Source of the DNA: Stenotrophomonas maltophilia
GTDB taxonomy: Bacteria; Pseudomonadota; Gammaproteobacteria; Xanthomonadales; Xanthomonadaceae
Direction: 5' to 3'
Length of the DNA: 64,000 bases
Assembly (NCBI RefSeq): GCF_023518235.1
Contig: NZ_CP090423.1
Location: 186,001-250,000 of the forward strand
Shown in pieces: positions 24,390 to 33,084 of the stretch (position 1 is its first letter; the number at the start of each line of letters is the position of its first letter). Both the position numbers and the translations under genes were made by a program. Below the pieces are notes generated by a model that saw nothing but the letters and a program-made list of their open reading frames with translations, made no database searches and had not been told where the DNA came from.

Positions 24390-26333
24390 ATGTGTGGATT
24401 GGCGGGAATGTTGTTGCCGGCGCCGATGGCGTCGGCCGAGGCGCTGCAGGCGCAGGTGCTGGCCATGGGCCAGGCGCTGCACCATCGCGGGCCGGATGAT
24501 GGCGGCAGCTGGGTCGATGCCGGGTCCGGCATCGCGCTGGCGCATCGCCGCCTGAGCATCCTCGATCTGTCCCCGCTGGGCCACCAGCCGATGGCCTCGG
24601 CCGATGGCCGCTACGTGATGGCCTACAACGGCGAGGTCTACAACTTCGCGGCGCTGCGCGCCGAGCTGGAGCCGCTGGGGCATGGCTTCCGTGGCCATTC
24701 CGATACCGAAGTGCTGCTGGCGGCGATCCTGCAGTGGGGCGTGGAAGAGACCCTGCAGCGCTGCAACGGCATGTTTGCCATCGCGCTGTGGGACCGTCAG
24801 CAGCAGTGCCTGTGGCTGGCCCGCGACCGCGTCGGCAAGAAGCCGCTGTACTACGGCTGGGCCGGTGACACGCTGGTGTTCGGTTCGGAACTGAAGGCGC
24901 TGTGGCAGCACCCGGCCTTCGACAACGATATCGACCGCGACGCACTGACCCTGCTGCTGCGCCTGGACTACATTCCGGCGCCGCACAGCATCCACCAGCG
25001 CTGCTACAAGCTGATGCCCGGCCGCGTGCTGCGTCTGGACGCGGCGATGGTTGCTGCCGGTGCGGCCGCGCATCGCCCGGAGCAGGCGCAACGCCCGTAC
25101 TGGGATGCGCGTGCACGCATGCAGGCGGCACTGGCCACGCCGTTCCAGGGCCGCATCGAGGAGGCCGAGGAACAGCTGGACACGCTGCTGCGCGATGCGG
25201 TGGCGCTGCGCATGGTGGCTGATGTACCGGTCGGTGTGTTCCTGTCCGGCGGCACCGATTCGTCGCTGGTGGCCGCGCTGATGCAGGCGCAGAGCGGGCA
25301 GCCGGTGCACAGCTTCAGCATCGGCTTCAGCGATTCGAGCCATGACGAGGCGCCCTTGGCCAGGGAACTGGCGGCGCAGCTGGGCTGCGACCACACCGAG
25401 CTGTATGTCAGCGGCGCCGACGCGCTGGCGGTGGTACCGCAGCTGCCGGTGATGTTCGATGAGCCCTTCGCCGATGCCTCGCAGGTACCGACCGCGCTGG
25501 TCGCCCGGCTGGCGCGGCAGGGCGTGACCGTGGCGCTGTCCGGCGATGGCGGCGATGAACTGTTCTTCGGTTACACGCGCTACGTGCGCGCGCTGCGCAA
25601 CTGGCAGATGCTCGGCCGCGTGCCCGGCCCGTTGCGGCGCTGGATGGGCGCACGTTCGCAGCAGCAGGGCGAGGCCTCGCGCACCGGTGGGTTGGCGGCA
25701 CTGCTGGCCGAGACCGGCGCGCGTGGCATCGGCGACGTCTACCGCAACCGCATTTCGCGCTGGCGCGATCCGGCTGCCGCAGTGCCCGGCGCGCAGGCCG
25801 CGGGCAGCTTCTATGACCTGGCCGATCCCCTGCACGGCGCCGGCACCCCGGCCGATGCGATGATGCTGGCCGATTTCGTGAGCTATCTGCCCGACGATCT
25901 GCTGTGCAAGGTCGACCGCACTTCGATGGCGGTCAGCCTGGAGGCGCGGGCACCATTGCTGGACTGGCGCGTGGCCGAGTTCGCCTGGTCGCTGCCGCTG
26001 GGCTTCAAGCGCAGCGAAACCACCAGCAAGGTGCTGCTCAAGCGCGTGCTGGGCCGCTACGTGCCGCAGTCGATGGTGCATCGACCCAAGCGTGGCTTCG
26101 GCGCACCGGTCAGCGATTGGTTGAAGGGCGACCTGCGGCCGTGGGCCGACGATCTGCTGCAGCCCGCGCGCCTGGAACGTGAAGGCGTGTTGTCGGCTGC
26201 GGCGGTGCAACCGCTGTGGCATCAGTTCCTGGGCGGGCAGCGCAAGTGGCACACCCATCTGTGGAACGTGCTGATGTTCCAGGCCTGGCAGGCGCATTGG
26301 CGGCAGGTGCGGGCCGGCGTGACCGGCGGCTGA
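24390..26333 (+). CDS. Asparagine synthase (glutamine-hydrolysing), AsnB type, 647 aa
   Basis: The start must be ATG 24390 because Cys2 (MCGLAG) is the glutaminase nucleophile. The class II glutaminase domain runs to about residue 220 (HHRGPDD, AYNGEVYNF, DTEVLL). The synthetase domain has the PP-loop SGGTDSS at 286-292, LSGDGGDELFFGY and KVDRTSMAVSLEARAPLLD. It could make asparagine or amidate another acid. Such AsnB-like enzymes often sit in polysaccharide or secondary-metabolite clusters, but here the only partner is the E1 fusion, 3 bases upstream. An out-of-frame ATG at 24386 overlaps the previous stop. Confidence 0.9.
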   Translation: MCGLAGMLLPAPMASAEALQAQVLAMGQALHHRGPDDGGSWVDAGSGIALAHRRLSILDLSPLGHQPMASADGRYVMAYNGEVYNFAALRAELEPLGHGFRGHSDTEVLLAAILQWGVEETLQRCNGMFAIALWDRQQQCLWLARDRVGKKPLYYGWAGDTLVFGSELKALWQHPAFDNDIDRDALTLLLRLDYIPAPHSIHQRCYKLMPGRVLRLDAAMVAAGAAAHRPEQAQRPYWDARARMQAALATPFQGRIEEAEEQLDTLLRDAVALRMVADVPVGVFLSGGTDSSLVAALMQAQSGQPVHSFSIGFSDSSHDEAPLARELAAQLGCDHTELYVSGADALAVVPQLPVMFDEPFADASQVPTALVARLARQGVTVALSGDGGDELFFGYTRYVRALRNWQMLGRVPGPLRRWMGARSQQQGEASRTGGLAALLAETGARGIGDVYRNRISRWRDPAAAVPGAQAAGSFYDLADPLHGAGTPADAMMLADFVSYLPDDLLCKVDRTSMAVSLEARAPLLDWRVAEFAWSLPLGFKRSETTSKVLLKRVLGRYVPQSMVHRPKRGFGAPVSDWLKGDLRPWADDLLQPARLEREGVLSAAAVQPLWHQFLGGQRKWHTHLWNVLMFQAWQAHWRQVRAGVTGG

Positions 26334-26399
26334 TCTTCACCGGCCTGCACGGGCCCGGCCACTAGGCTGGGTCTCCCGCACCGTGAGGAGTATGTTCCG

Positions 26400-26960
26400 A
26401 TGTCCGTCCCCACCATTGCCGTGCTCGTCGGCAGCCTGCGCAAGGACTCCTGCAACCGCAAGCTGGCCCATGCGCTGGAGAAGATCGCCGGTGACCGCGC
26501 GCGCTTCCAGTACGTGCAGATCGGCGACCTGCCGCTGTACGACCAGGATTTCGATGGCCACTATCCGCCGCAGGGCACCCGGTTGAAGGATCAGGTGCGC
26601 GCGGCCGATGCGGTGCTGTTCGTCACACCCGAGTACAACCGCTCGGTGCCGGGTGTGCTCAAGAACGCCATCGATATCGGCTCGCGCCCCTATGGTGACA
26701 GTGCCTTCGCCGGCAAGCCGGCGGCGGTGATCGGCGCCTCGATCGGCCAGATCGGCACCGCCGTGGCCCAGCAGCACCTGCGCAACAGCCTGGCGTTCCT
26801 GGACATGCATGTGCTCGGCCAGCCGGAGGCGTTCATCCACTTCAAGGACGGCCTGATCGATACCGATGGCACGATCCACAACGAAGGCACGCAGAAATTC
26901 CTGCAGGGCTACGTGGACCGGTTCCTGGCGCTGATCGCGGTGCACGTGAAGGGTGATTGA
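26400..26960 (+). CDS. NAD(P)H-dependent FMN reductase, ChrR/azoreductase type, 186 aa
   Basis: Flavodoxin-like fold. The FMN phosphate loop is GSLRKDSCNRKLA (residues 11-23). The PEYNRSVPGVLKNAIDIGSR block follows, the usual signature of the NADPH-dependent FMN reductase family; the dimer interface has SIGQIGTAVAQQHLR. It can reduce quinones, chromate or azo dyes in related proteins; the physiological role is probably quinone protection. ATG 26400 has GAGGAG upstream. It is monocistronic. Confidence 0.9.
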   Translation: MSVPTIAVLVGSLRKDSCNRKLAHALEKIAGDRARFQYVQIGDLPLYDQDFDGHYPPQGTRLKDQVRAADAVLFVTPEYNRSVPGVLKNAIDIGSRPYGDSAFAGKPAAVIGASIGQIGTAVAQQHLRNSLAFLDMHVLGQPEAFIHFKDGLIDTDGTIHNEGTQKFLQGYVDRFLALIAVHVKGD

Positions 26961-26967
26961 GGCCGGC

Positions 26968-27006
26968 GGGGTCAGAGCCCTCTGCGTTGCAGAGGGATCC
27001 GACCCC
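26968..27006. repeat. Palindromic intergenic repeat (GGGGTCAGAGCCCTCT family)
   Basis: Arms GGGGTCAGAGCCCTCTGC and its near complement around the loop GTT, with two mismatches. It is the fourth copy of the family in this window. Confidence 0.75.
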
Positions 27007-27224
27007 AGCCACGCCCCCAGCCACGCCCGGGGTCGGACCCCGGCGCGCAGCGGCGGGCTCTGCCCCCACATCCCCCTGCGCGCGTCTGCACGGGCTCCGA
27101 CCCGGGCCGCCTGATCTGCGATAATGCTCCGCTCGGGTGCCGCAACGGCGCCCATCGCAGGTATTGCGACGCCTCCACGCCAGAATGGCCAGGTACCGGC
27201 GGATATCCCCCGTTCTTCCACGGC

Positions 27225-27233
27225 TTATCCACA
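27225..27233 (+). promoter_or_regulatory. DnaA box upstream of dnaB
   Basis: TTATCCACA, the perfect consensus DnaA box, lies 74 bases upstream of the dnaB start. A random match of nine bases is not rare in 64 kb, but its place in front of the replicative helicase gene makes control by DnaA plausible. Confidence 0.55.
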
Positions 27234-27306
27234 GGCTTGTCCATGGCTGCCGGGGTCGGCGCATGCCTACACTGGCCCGGCCCACTTTTGCAGGAAACAC
27301 CGCAGC

Positions 27307-28737
27307 ATGTCCGCTCGTTCCGGCTTCCGTTCCAACCGCAGAGAGCGCGGTGATGGCTTTGATCGTGATCGCGACGAGTCGCGCATCGATCAGTTGCGGG
27401 TACCACCGCATTCGGTGGAAGCCGAGCAGGCGGTGCTCGGTGGCCTCATGCTGGCACCGGAAGCCTATGACCGGGTCAACGACCAGCTGACCGAAGGCGA
27501 TTTCTATCGCCGTGACCATCAGATGATCTATCGGGCGATCCGCGAGTTGTCCGAGCGCGAGCGGCCCTTCGATGCGGTGACCCTGGGCGAGTGGTTCGAA
27601 TCGCAGGGCAAGCTGGAACTGGTCGGCGATGGCGCCTACCTGGTCGAGCTGGCCAGCACCACGCCGTCGGCGGCCAATATCGTGGCCTACGCCGAGATCG
27701 TGCGCGACAAGGCGGTGCTGCGGCAGCTGATCCAGGTCGGTACCGACATCGTCAATGATGGCTTCCAGCCCGAAGGCCGTGACAGCAGCGAGCTGCTGTC
27801 GGCGGCGGAAAAGAGCGTGTTCGCCATCGCCGAGCAGGGCGCACGTGGCCGCACCGACTTCGTGGCCATGCCTGGCGCGCTGAAGGACGCCTTCGAGGAA
27901 CTGCGCAACCGCTTCGAGAACGGCGGCAACATCACCGGCCTGCCGACCGGCTACAACGACTTTGATGCGATGACCGCCGGCCTGCAGCCGACCGACCTGA
28001 TCATCCTGGCCGCGCGCCCGGCGATGGGCAAGACCACCTTCGCACTGAACATCGCCGAATACGCGGCGATCAAGTCGAAGAAGGGCGTGGCGGTGTTCTC
28101 GATGGAAATGTCGGCCTCGCAGCTGGCGATGCGCCTGATTTCCTCCAATGGCCGCATCAACGCGCAGCGCCTGCGTACCGGCCAGCTGGAAGACGAGGAC
28201 TGGAGCCGCGTCACCAGCGCGATCAAGATGCTGAAGGAAACCAAGATCTTCATCGACGACACGCCGGGCGTGTCGCCGGAAGTGCTGCGTTCCAAGTGCC
28301 GCCGGCTCAAGCGCGAGCACGACCTGGGCCTGATCGTGATCGACTACCTGCAGCTGATGAGCGTGCCGGGCAACAGCGAGAATCGCGCGACCGAAATCTC
28401 GGAGATCTCGCGTTCGCTCAAGGGCCTGGCCAAGGAACTGAACGTGCCGGTGATCGCGCTGTCCCAGCTCAACCGCTCGCTGGAAACGCGTACCGACAAG
28501 CGCCCGGTGATGGCCGACCTTCGTGAGTCGGGCGCAATCGAGCAGGACGCGGACATGATCGTGTTCATCTACCGCGACGACTACTACAACAAGGAAAATT
28601 CGCCGGACAAGGGCCTGGCCGAGATCATCATCGGCAAGCACCGTGGTGGCCCGACCGGCTCGTGCAAGCTGAAGTTCTTCGGCGAGTACACCCGCTTCGA
28701 CAACCTGGCCCACGACTCGGTCGGCTCGTTCGAATAG
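27307..28737 (+). CDS. dnaB: Replicative DNA helicase DnaB, 476 aa
   Basis: The hexameric helicase that opens DNA at the fork. An N-terminal DnaB domain (from about 27, RVPPHSVEAEQAVLGGLM) is joined by a linker to the RecA-like core: Walker A ARPAMGKTT at 236-244, then VFSMEMSASQLAMR, and LGLIVIDYLQLMS as Walker B. SQLNRSLETR and SGAIEQDADMIVFIYRD follow, and there is a C-terminal arginine-finger region. No intein is present. ATG 27307 has AGGA upstream. The basic N-terminal tail SARSGFRSNRRERGDGF is Xanthomonadaceae-like. Confidence 0.96.
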   Translation: MSARSGFRSNRRERGDGFDRDRDESRIDQLRVPPHSVEAEQAVLGGLMLAPEAYDRVNDQLTEGDFYRRDHQMIYRAIRELSERERPFDAVTLGEWFESQGKLELVGDGAYLVELASTTPSAANIVAYAEIVRDKAVLRQLIQVGTDIVNDGFQPEGRDSSELLSAAEKSVFAIAEQGARGRTDFVAMPGALKDAFEELRNRFENGGNITGLPTGYNDFDAMTAGLQPTDLIILAARPAMGKTTFALNIAEYAAIKSKKGVAVFSMEMSASQLAMRLISSNGRINAQRLRTGQLEDEDWSRVTSAIKMLKETKIFIDDTPGVSPEVLRSKCRRLKREHDLGLIVIDYLQLMSVPGNSENRATEISEISRSLKGLAKELNVPVIALSQLNRSLETRTDKRPVMADLRESGAIEQDADMIVFIYRDDYYNKENSPDKGLAEIIIGKHRGGPTGSCKLKFFGEYTRFDNLAHDSVGSFE

Positions 28738-28739
28738 CC

Positions 28740-28764
28740 GTAGTGCCGGCCGCTGGCCGGCACC
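28740..28764. repeat. GTAG (SMAG) repeat after dnaB
   Basis: Starts GTAG at 28740, core TGCCGGCC-GCT-GGCCGGCA. It lies 2 bases past the dnaB stop and could shape the 3' end of the mRNA. Confidence 0.85.
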
Positions 28765-28810
28765 CCCCTGGCCGGCAAACCATTCGAAACACCGAACGTG
28801 CGTACGTGGC

Positions 28811-28844
28811 GTGTAAATGACATGTAACGCGACGCTTCTACGAT
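28811..28844 (+). promoter_or_regulatory. Candidate PHO box with -10 (PhoB target)
   Basis: Two 7-mers, GTGTAAA and ATGTAAC, are separated by TGAC, so their TGTAA cores are 11 bases apart, the geometry of a PHO box. Ten bases after the box comes TACGAT, a plausible -10. The site lies about 80 bases ahead of a TonB receptor-PhoD pair. The match to TGTCA is imperfect (A for C). Confidence 0.5.
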
Positions 28845-28907
28845 TCCGCCGCTGCTGCCCTTCGACGCCGCCCTTCGGCGTCCAGCGTGCCCAAGGAATC
28901 CGCCTTC

Positions 28908-31151
28908 ATGCCGTCCCACGCTCCGCTCCGCCGCAATCTGCTGGCTCTGCTGGTCTGCGCATCGCTGCCATCGCTGGCTGCTGCCGAAACCACCCCCGCC
29001 ACCGACGTGCAGTCGGCCACCACGCTCGATTCGGTCTCAGTGATCGGCCGCGGCGAAGCCCGCCAGGTGCAGCGCGTGACCGCCGAGGACCTGAAGGTGC
29101 TGCCGCCCGGCGCCAACCCGCTGAAGCTGCTGGCGACCAAGCCGGGCGTGCATTTCGAATCGGCCGACGCCACCGGTGCGTATGAGTGGTCCACCACCAT
29201 CAGCCTGCGCGGCTTCAACCAGAACCGCCTGGGTTACACGCTCGATGGCATCCCGCTGGGCAACATGGCCTACGGCAACAGCAACGGCCTGCATATCAGC
29301 CGTGCGGTGATCAGCGAGAATCTGGGCGGTGCCGAAGTGTCCACCGGCATCGGTGCTCTCGGCACGCCGTCCACCAGCAACCTCGGCGGCGTGTTCCAGT
29401 TCTATTCGATCGACCCGTCCACCGAGTACGGCGTGGTGCTGGCGCAGGGCTTTGGCAGCGACAGTGCACGCCGCAGCTATGCACGTCTGGACACCGGTGA
29501 ACACCAGGGCTTTGCCGCCTACCTGTCCGGCGCCTACTCCGAAGGCGACAAGTGGAAGGGCAAGGGATCGCAGGAGCTGAAGCAGTTCAACGGCAAGGCC
29601 ACCTACAACTTCGGCACCGACAGCAGGATCACCGCGCTGTTCAATGCATCGCGCCGCGTCGAGGCCGATTATCAGGATCTCTCGCTGGAGATGATCGATC
29701 GTCTCGGTTGGGATTGGGATAACTACGCGCCGGACTGGGATCGCGCCGTCGCTGCCGCACGCGGCACGTTCAGCGGCGGCGTCAACAGCCCGTGGGATGC
29801 GTACTACTCCGGCCACGGCCTGCGCAACGACGACCTGTCCAGCATCACCGGCGATTTCGGCCTGAACGAGTCGATGCGGCTGAAGGTCAACGTCTACAAC
29901 CACAGCAACCGTGGCCAGGGCCACTGGTTCAGCCCGTCCAATCCGTCCAACCCGGGGACCAGCCGCGAGATCCCGATCTCGATCCGCACCACCGAATACG
30001 CGATCGACCGCACCGGTGTGACCTCGGCGTTCACCTGGAACGTGGCGGGCCACGAACTGGAAGCGGGCCTGTGGTACGAGGACAACGGCCATAGCGTGCA
30101 GCGCAACTTCTATTACATCGACGGCCCGGTCACCGACGATTTCTTCCTGCGCAATCCCGACCAGCGCGTGTGGCACCAGCGCTACACCACCATCACCCGC
30201 CAGTTCTACGTGCAGGACCGCTTCCGCCTGTTCGAGGACCGCCTGACCATCGACATCGGTGCAAAGTCGCCGAACACCCGCACCCGCGTGCGCACGCCGC
30301 TGGGCAGCTATGCCAACAACAGCAGCCTGACCTCGAAGAAGGGCTTCCTGCCGCAGGCCGGCTTCAACTTCAAGCTCAACGAAGGCAATGAGATCTTCGG
30401 TTCGTTCGCCAAGAACATCGCGGCCTATGCGCTGGGCGTGGGCAGCCCGTTCAACGTGCCGCAGGCCGCATTCGATGCCAGTGCGAAGAACCTGAAGCCG
30501 GAACAGTCGCGCACGATCGAGCTGGGCTGGCGCGGCTACGGCCAGGGCTATGAAGCCTCGGTGGCGGTGTACGACGTCAAGTTCGACAACCGCCTGCTGG
30601 CCATCGCGCAGTGCGTGGGCATCCTCGGTTGCCCGGCGCTGTTCTCCAACGTCGGTTCGGTGACCAGCCGCGGCGCCGAGGCGACCCTGCAGCTGAAGCC
30701 GATGCAGGACCTGACCTGGTCCAACGCGCTGTCCTGGAATGACAGTACCTACGACAACGACTACGTGAACAACGGCGTGGTGCCGACCCGCGGCAAGAAG
30801 ACCGTCGACACCCCGGAATGGATGTTCGCCAGCACCCTGGCCTGGACCCCGGGCCCGTGGGACCTGCGCCTGGCCGCCAACCATGTCGGCAAGCGCTACG
30901 TGACCTATACCAACGACGTTTCCGTACCGAGCTACTGGCTGGTCAATGCTTCGGTGGCGTATGACTTCGGCAAGCTCGGCCCGGCACAGAACCTGACCGT
31001 GGCGCTGAACCTGACCAACTTGACCGACAAACGTTACCTGTCCTCGATCAACACCAACGGCACCTACGCCGCCGACCCGACCCGCAGCCTGGCGACCATG
31101 CAGGTCGGCGCGCCACGCCAGGTGATGGCCACCGCCACCGTGCGCTTCTGA
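28908..31151 (+). CDS. TonB-dependent outer membrane receptor, 747 aa
   Basis: Has a signal peptide ending near LAAAET, a TonB-box-like DSVSVIGRG, a plug domain (LKLLATKPGVHFES to about residue 170, with SLRGFNQNRLGYTLDGIPLG) and a C-terminal beta-barrel that ends in the aromatic TATVRF. It should import a ligand by energy from TonB-ExbBD. The neighbour is a PhoD-type phosphatase whose ATG overlaps this stop (TGATG). I therefore infer a role in taking up a phosphorylated compound. ATG 28908 follows AAGGAA; GTG at 28887 is an unlikely alternative. Confidence 0.9.
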   Translation: MPSHAPLRRNLLALLVCASLPSLAAAETTPATDVQSATTLDSVSVIGRGEARQVQRVTAEDLKVLPPGANPLKLLATKPGVHFESADATGAYEWSTTISLRGFNQNRLGYTLDGIPLGNMAYGNSNGLHISRAVISENLGGAEVSTGIGALGTPSTSNLGGVFQFYSIDPSTEYGVVLAQGFGSDSARRSYARLDTGEHQGFAAYLSGAYSEGDKWKGKGSQELKQFNGKATYNFGTDSRITALFNASRRVEADYQDLSLEMIDRLGWDWDNYAPDWDRAVAAARGTFSGGVNSPWDAYYSGHGLRNDDLSSITGDFGLNESMRLKVNVYNHSNRGQGHWFSPSNPSNPGTSREIPISIRTTEYAIDRTGVTSAFTWNVAGHELEAGLWYEDNGHSVQRNFYYIDGPVTDDFFLRNPDQRVWHQRYTTITRQFYVQDRFRLFEDRLTIDIGAKSPNTRTRVRTPLGSYANNSSLTSKKGFLPQAGFNFKLNEGNEIFGSFAKNIAAYALGVGSPFNVPQAAFDASAKNLKPEQSRTIELGWRGYGQGYEASVAVYDVKFDNRLLAIAQCVGILGCPALFSNVGSVTSRGAEATLQLKPMQDLTWSNALSWNDSTYDNDYVNNGVVPTRGKKTVDTPEWMFASTLAWTPGPWDLRLAANHVGKRYVTYTNDVSVPSYWLVNASVAYDFGKLGPAQNLTVALNLTNLTDKRYLSSINTNGTYAADPTRSLATMQVGAPRQVMATATVRF

Positions 31152-32740
31152 TGCGAGGCCCTGTCGATCCGGAGAGCCGCCGTCGCCTGCTGCGCATGGC
31201 GTGGCAGGGCACGGGGGCGGCGATCGCACTGGCGGCGATGCCGGGGCTGGCCACGGCCGGTCCGCGGCCGCGGCTGGGGCGTGATCCATTTACCCTCGGC
31301 GTTGCCGCCGGCGATCCGGATCCGCAGGGCGCGGTGTTGTGGACGCGGTTGGCACCGGACCCGCTCAACGGCGGCGGTATGCCGTCGCGGGCGGTGCCCG
31401 TGCGCTGGTTCGTGGCCGAAGACCCCGGCATGCGTCGGCTGGTGCAGCGGGGCGTTGCTGCGGCTGTGCCCGAGCTGGCCCATTCGGTACATGTGGAGGT
31501 CAATGGCCTGCGTCCCGGCCGCGATTATTACTATCGTTTCGCCTGCGACGGCGATGAGGAAAGCGTGGTCGGCCACTTCCGCACCGCGCCGCTGCTGGAC
31601 ACGCAGCTGCAGCAGCTGCGGCTGGCGCTGTGCACCTGCCAGGCCTGGAACAGCGGCTACTACCCGGTGCTGCGTGACATCGCGCAGAGCGACGTGGATC
31701 TGGTGCTGCATGCGGGCGACTACCTGTACGAGTACAGCCCGCTGCAGAACGCGCGCGGCAGCACGCTGGATGCAGCGCGATTCAGTGGCGAGACGGTGAG
31801 CCTGGAGCGCTACCGTGACCAGTACGCACTGTACAAACTCGATCCCGATCTGCAGGCCGCGCACGCCGCACACGCGTTCGCGGTGATCTGGGACGACCAC
31901 GAAGTGCAGAACGATTATTCCGGCATCCATCCGGAAAAGCCCGGCGTCTCGACGGAGGACTTCATCGTGCGCCGCGCGGCGGCCTACCGCGCGTTCTACG
32001 AACACCTGCCGATGCGCAGCACGCCAACCGGCAACGGCGGCCTGCGCGTGCACCGGCGCCTGCGTTACGGCGATCTGGCACAGCTGACGCTGCTCGACTG
32101 TCGCCAGTTCCGCCCGGCCAATCCGTGTGGGGTGGGCGAATCGCCACGCTGCGAGGCAGCGCTGGACCCGCGCATGAGCATGCTGGGCCTGGGCCAGGAA
32201 GCCTGGTTCACCCAGTCGATGGCGGCCGCACGCGGCACACGCTGGAATGTGGTGGTGCAGCAGTTGCTGATGGCGCAGCTGCGGCTGGACGGCGGCACGC
32301 CGCGCGAACGCTTCTGGAACGACGCCTGGGACGGTTACCCGGCCGCACGCACCCGCCTGCTGCAGGCGCTGCAGGCAGGCGGGCAGGGCAACGCCATCGT
32401 GCTCGGTGGCGACTGGCATTCCACCTTCGTCAACGACCTGAAGCTGGATTTCGACGCCGCCAACGCGCCGGTGCTGGCCACCGAATTCATCGCCCCGGCG
32501 ATCAGCAGTGGCGGCGACGATACGCCGTATGGACCGTACTACGGGCCGTCGATTCCACAGAACCCGCATATCCGTTATTTCGACGGCGACCGCCGTGGCT
32601 GGTGGAAGCTGCAGCTGAACCGGCAGACGGTGGATGCCGAACTACGCTTTGCCGACAGCGTCCTGCGCGCCGATGCCGCGGTGCGTACCGCGGCGCGCTT
32701 CCAGGTGAGCCACGGCCGCCCGGGCGCAGTCCCGGTGTGA
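31151..32740 (+). CDS. PhoD-family alkaline phosphatase/phosphodiesterase, 529 aa, Tat-exported
   Basis: The N-terminus holds SRRRLLRM, a twin-arginine signal, followed by a hydrophobic core ending in LATAGP. The family then shows DPFTLGVAAGDPDPQGAVLWTRL, the PhoD N-terminal domain, and metal-binding motifs of the catalytic domain: LHAGDYLYEY, WDDHEVQNDY, GGDWHSTFVNDL. It would be secreted to the periplasm, where it frees phosphate from phosphodiesters. The start ATG overlaps the stop of the TonB receptor by one base, so the pair is translationally coupled. Confidence 0.93.
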   Translation: MRGPVDPESRRRLLRMAWQGTGAAIALAAMPGLATAGPRPRLGRDPFTLGVAAGDPDPQGAVLWTRLAPDPLNGGGMPSRAVPVRWFVAEDPGMRRLVQRGVAAAVPELAHSVHVEVNGLRPGRDYYYRFACDGDEESVVGHFRTAPLLDTQLQQLRLALCTCQAWNSGYYPVLRDIAQSDVDLVLHAGDYLYEYSPLQNARGSTLDAARFSGETVSLERYRDQYALYKLDPDLQAAHAAHAFAVIWDDHEVQNDYSGIHPEKPGVSTEDFIVRRAAAYRAFYEHLPMRSTPTGNGGLRVHRRLRYGDLAQLTLLDCRQFRPANPCGVGESPRCEAALDPRMSMLGLGQEAWFTQSMAAARGTRWNVVVQQLLMAQLRLDGGTPRERFWNDAWDGYPAARTRLLQALQAGGQGNAIVLGGDWHSTFVNDLKLDFDAANAPVLATEFIAPAISSGGDDTPYGPYYGPSIPQNPHIRYFDGDRRGWWKLQLNRQTVDAELRFADSVLRADAAVRTAARFQVSHGRPGAVPV

Positions 32741-32871
32741 ATCCGTTCGGCAACCCCATGAACCACCGCTTTCATCGCCCCCAGCCCGGTTTCGTCGCAA
32801 TCCGTTTGCGGTCGCCGGGGCAGGGCGCCATGGTGTCCGCAGGCGGCAGGGTGCCGCCCAAGGAGACCGTG

Positions 32872-33084
32872 ATGAAGACCCTGTTCGCGCTTGGTGTGTG
32901 GTGCCTGCTGTTCGTGCTGTGCTGGCCACTGGCGATCCTGGCCCTGATTGCCTGGCCGTTCGTGTGGCTGCTGAGCCTGCCCTTCCGCCTGGTCGGCATC
33001 ACGTTCTCGGCACTGTTCGCGTTCCTGCGCGCGCTGTTCATGCTGCCGGCGCGCCTGCTCGGCGGTGGCCCGGTGACCGCATGA
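32872..33084 (+). CDS. Small membrane protein, 70 aa
   Basis: Unrecognised. Nearly all hydrophobic: two membrane segments, MKTLFALGVWCLLFVLCWP and LIAWPFVWLLSLPFRLVG, then a third short one. ATG 32872 has AAGGAG seven bases upstream, an unusually good site. Its stop overlaps the next gene (ATGA), so they form a pair. A small membrane protein of unknown role. Confidence 0.72.
   Translation: MKTLFALGVWCLLFVLCWPLAILALIAWPFVWLLSLPFRLVGITFSALFAFLRALFMLPARLLGGGPVTA

Larger units (their letters stand above)
26961..27306. other. Intergenic region before dnaB, 346 bases
   Basis: No gene is seen here. It holds the repeat at 26968-27006, a GC-rich stretch with CCACGCCC copies (about 27007-27080), and the DnaA box at 27225-27233. 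A long frame from 27124 joined to dnaB has no ribosome-binding site and is not the start. Confidence 0.6.

Noticed and set aside
21882..26297. A 1471-codon open frame on the minus strand
   Set aside because: It is antisense to the E1 fusion and asnB, whose catalytic motifs are complete. High GC gives such long shadow frames in the complementary strand.
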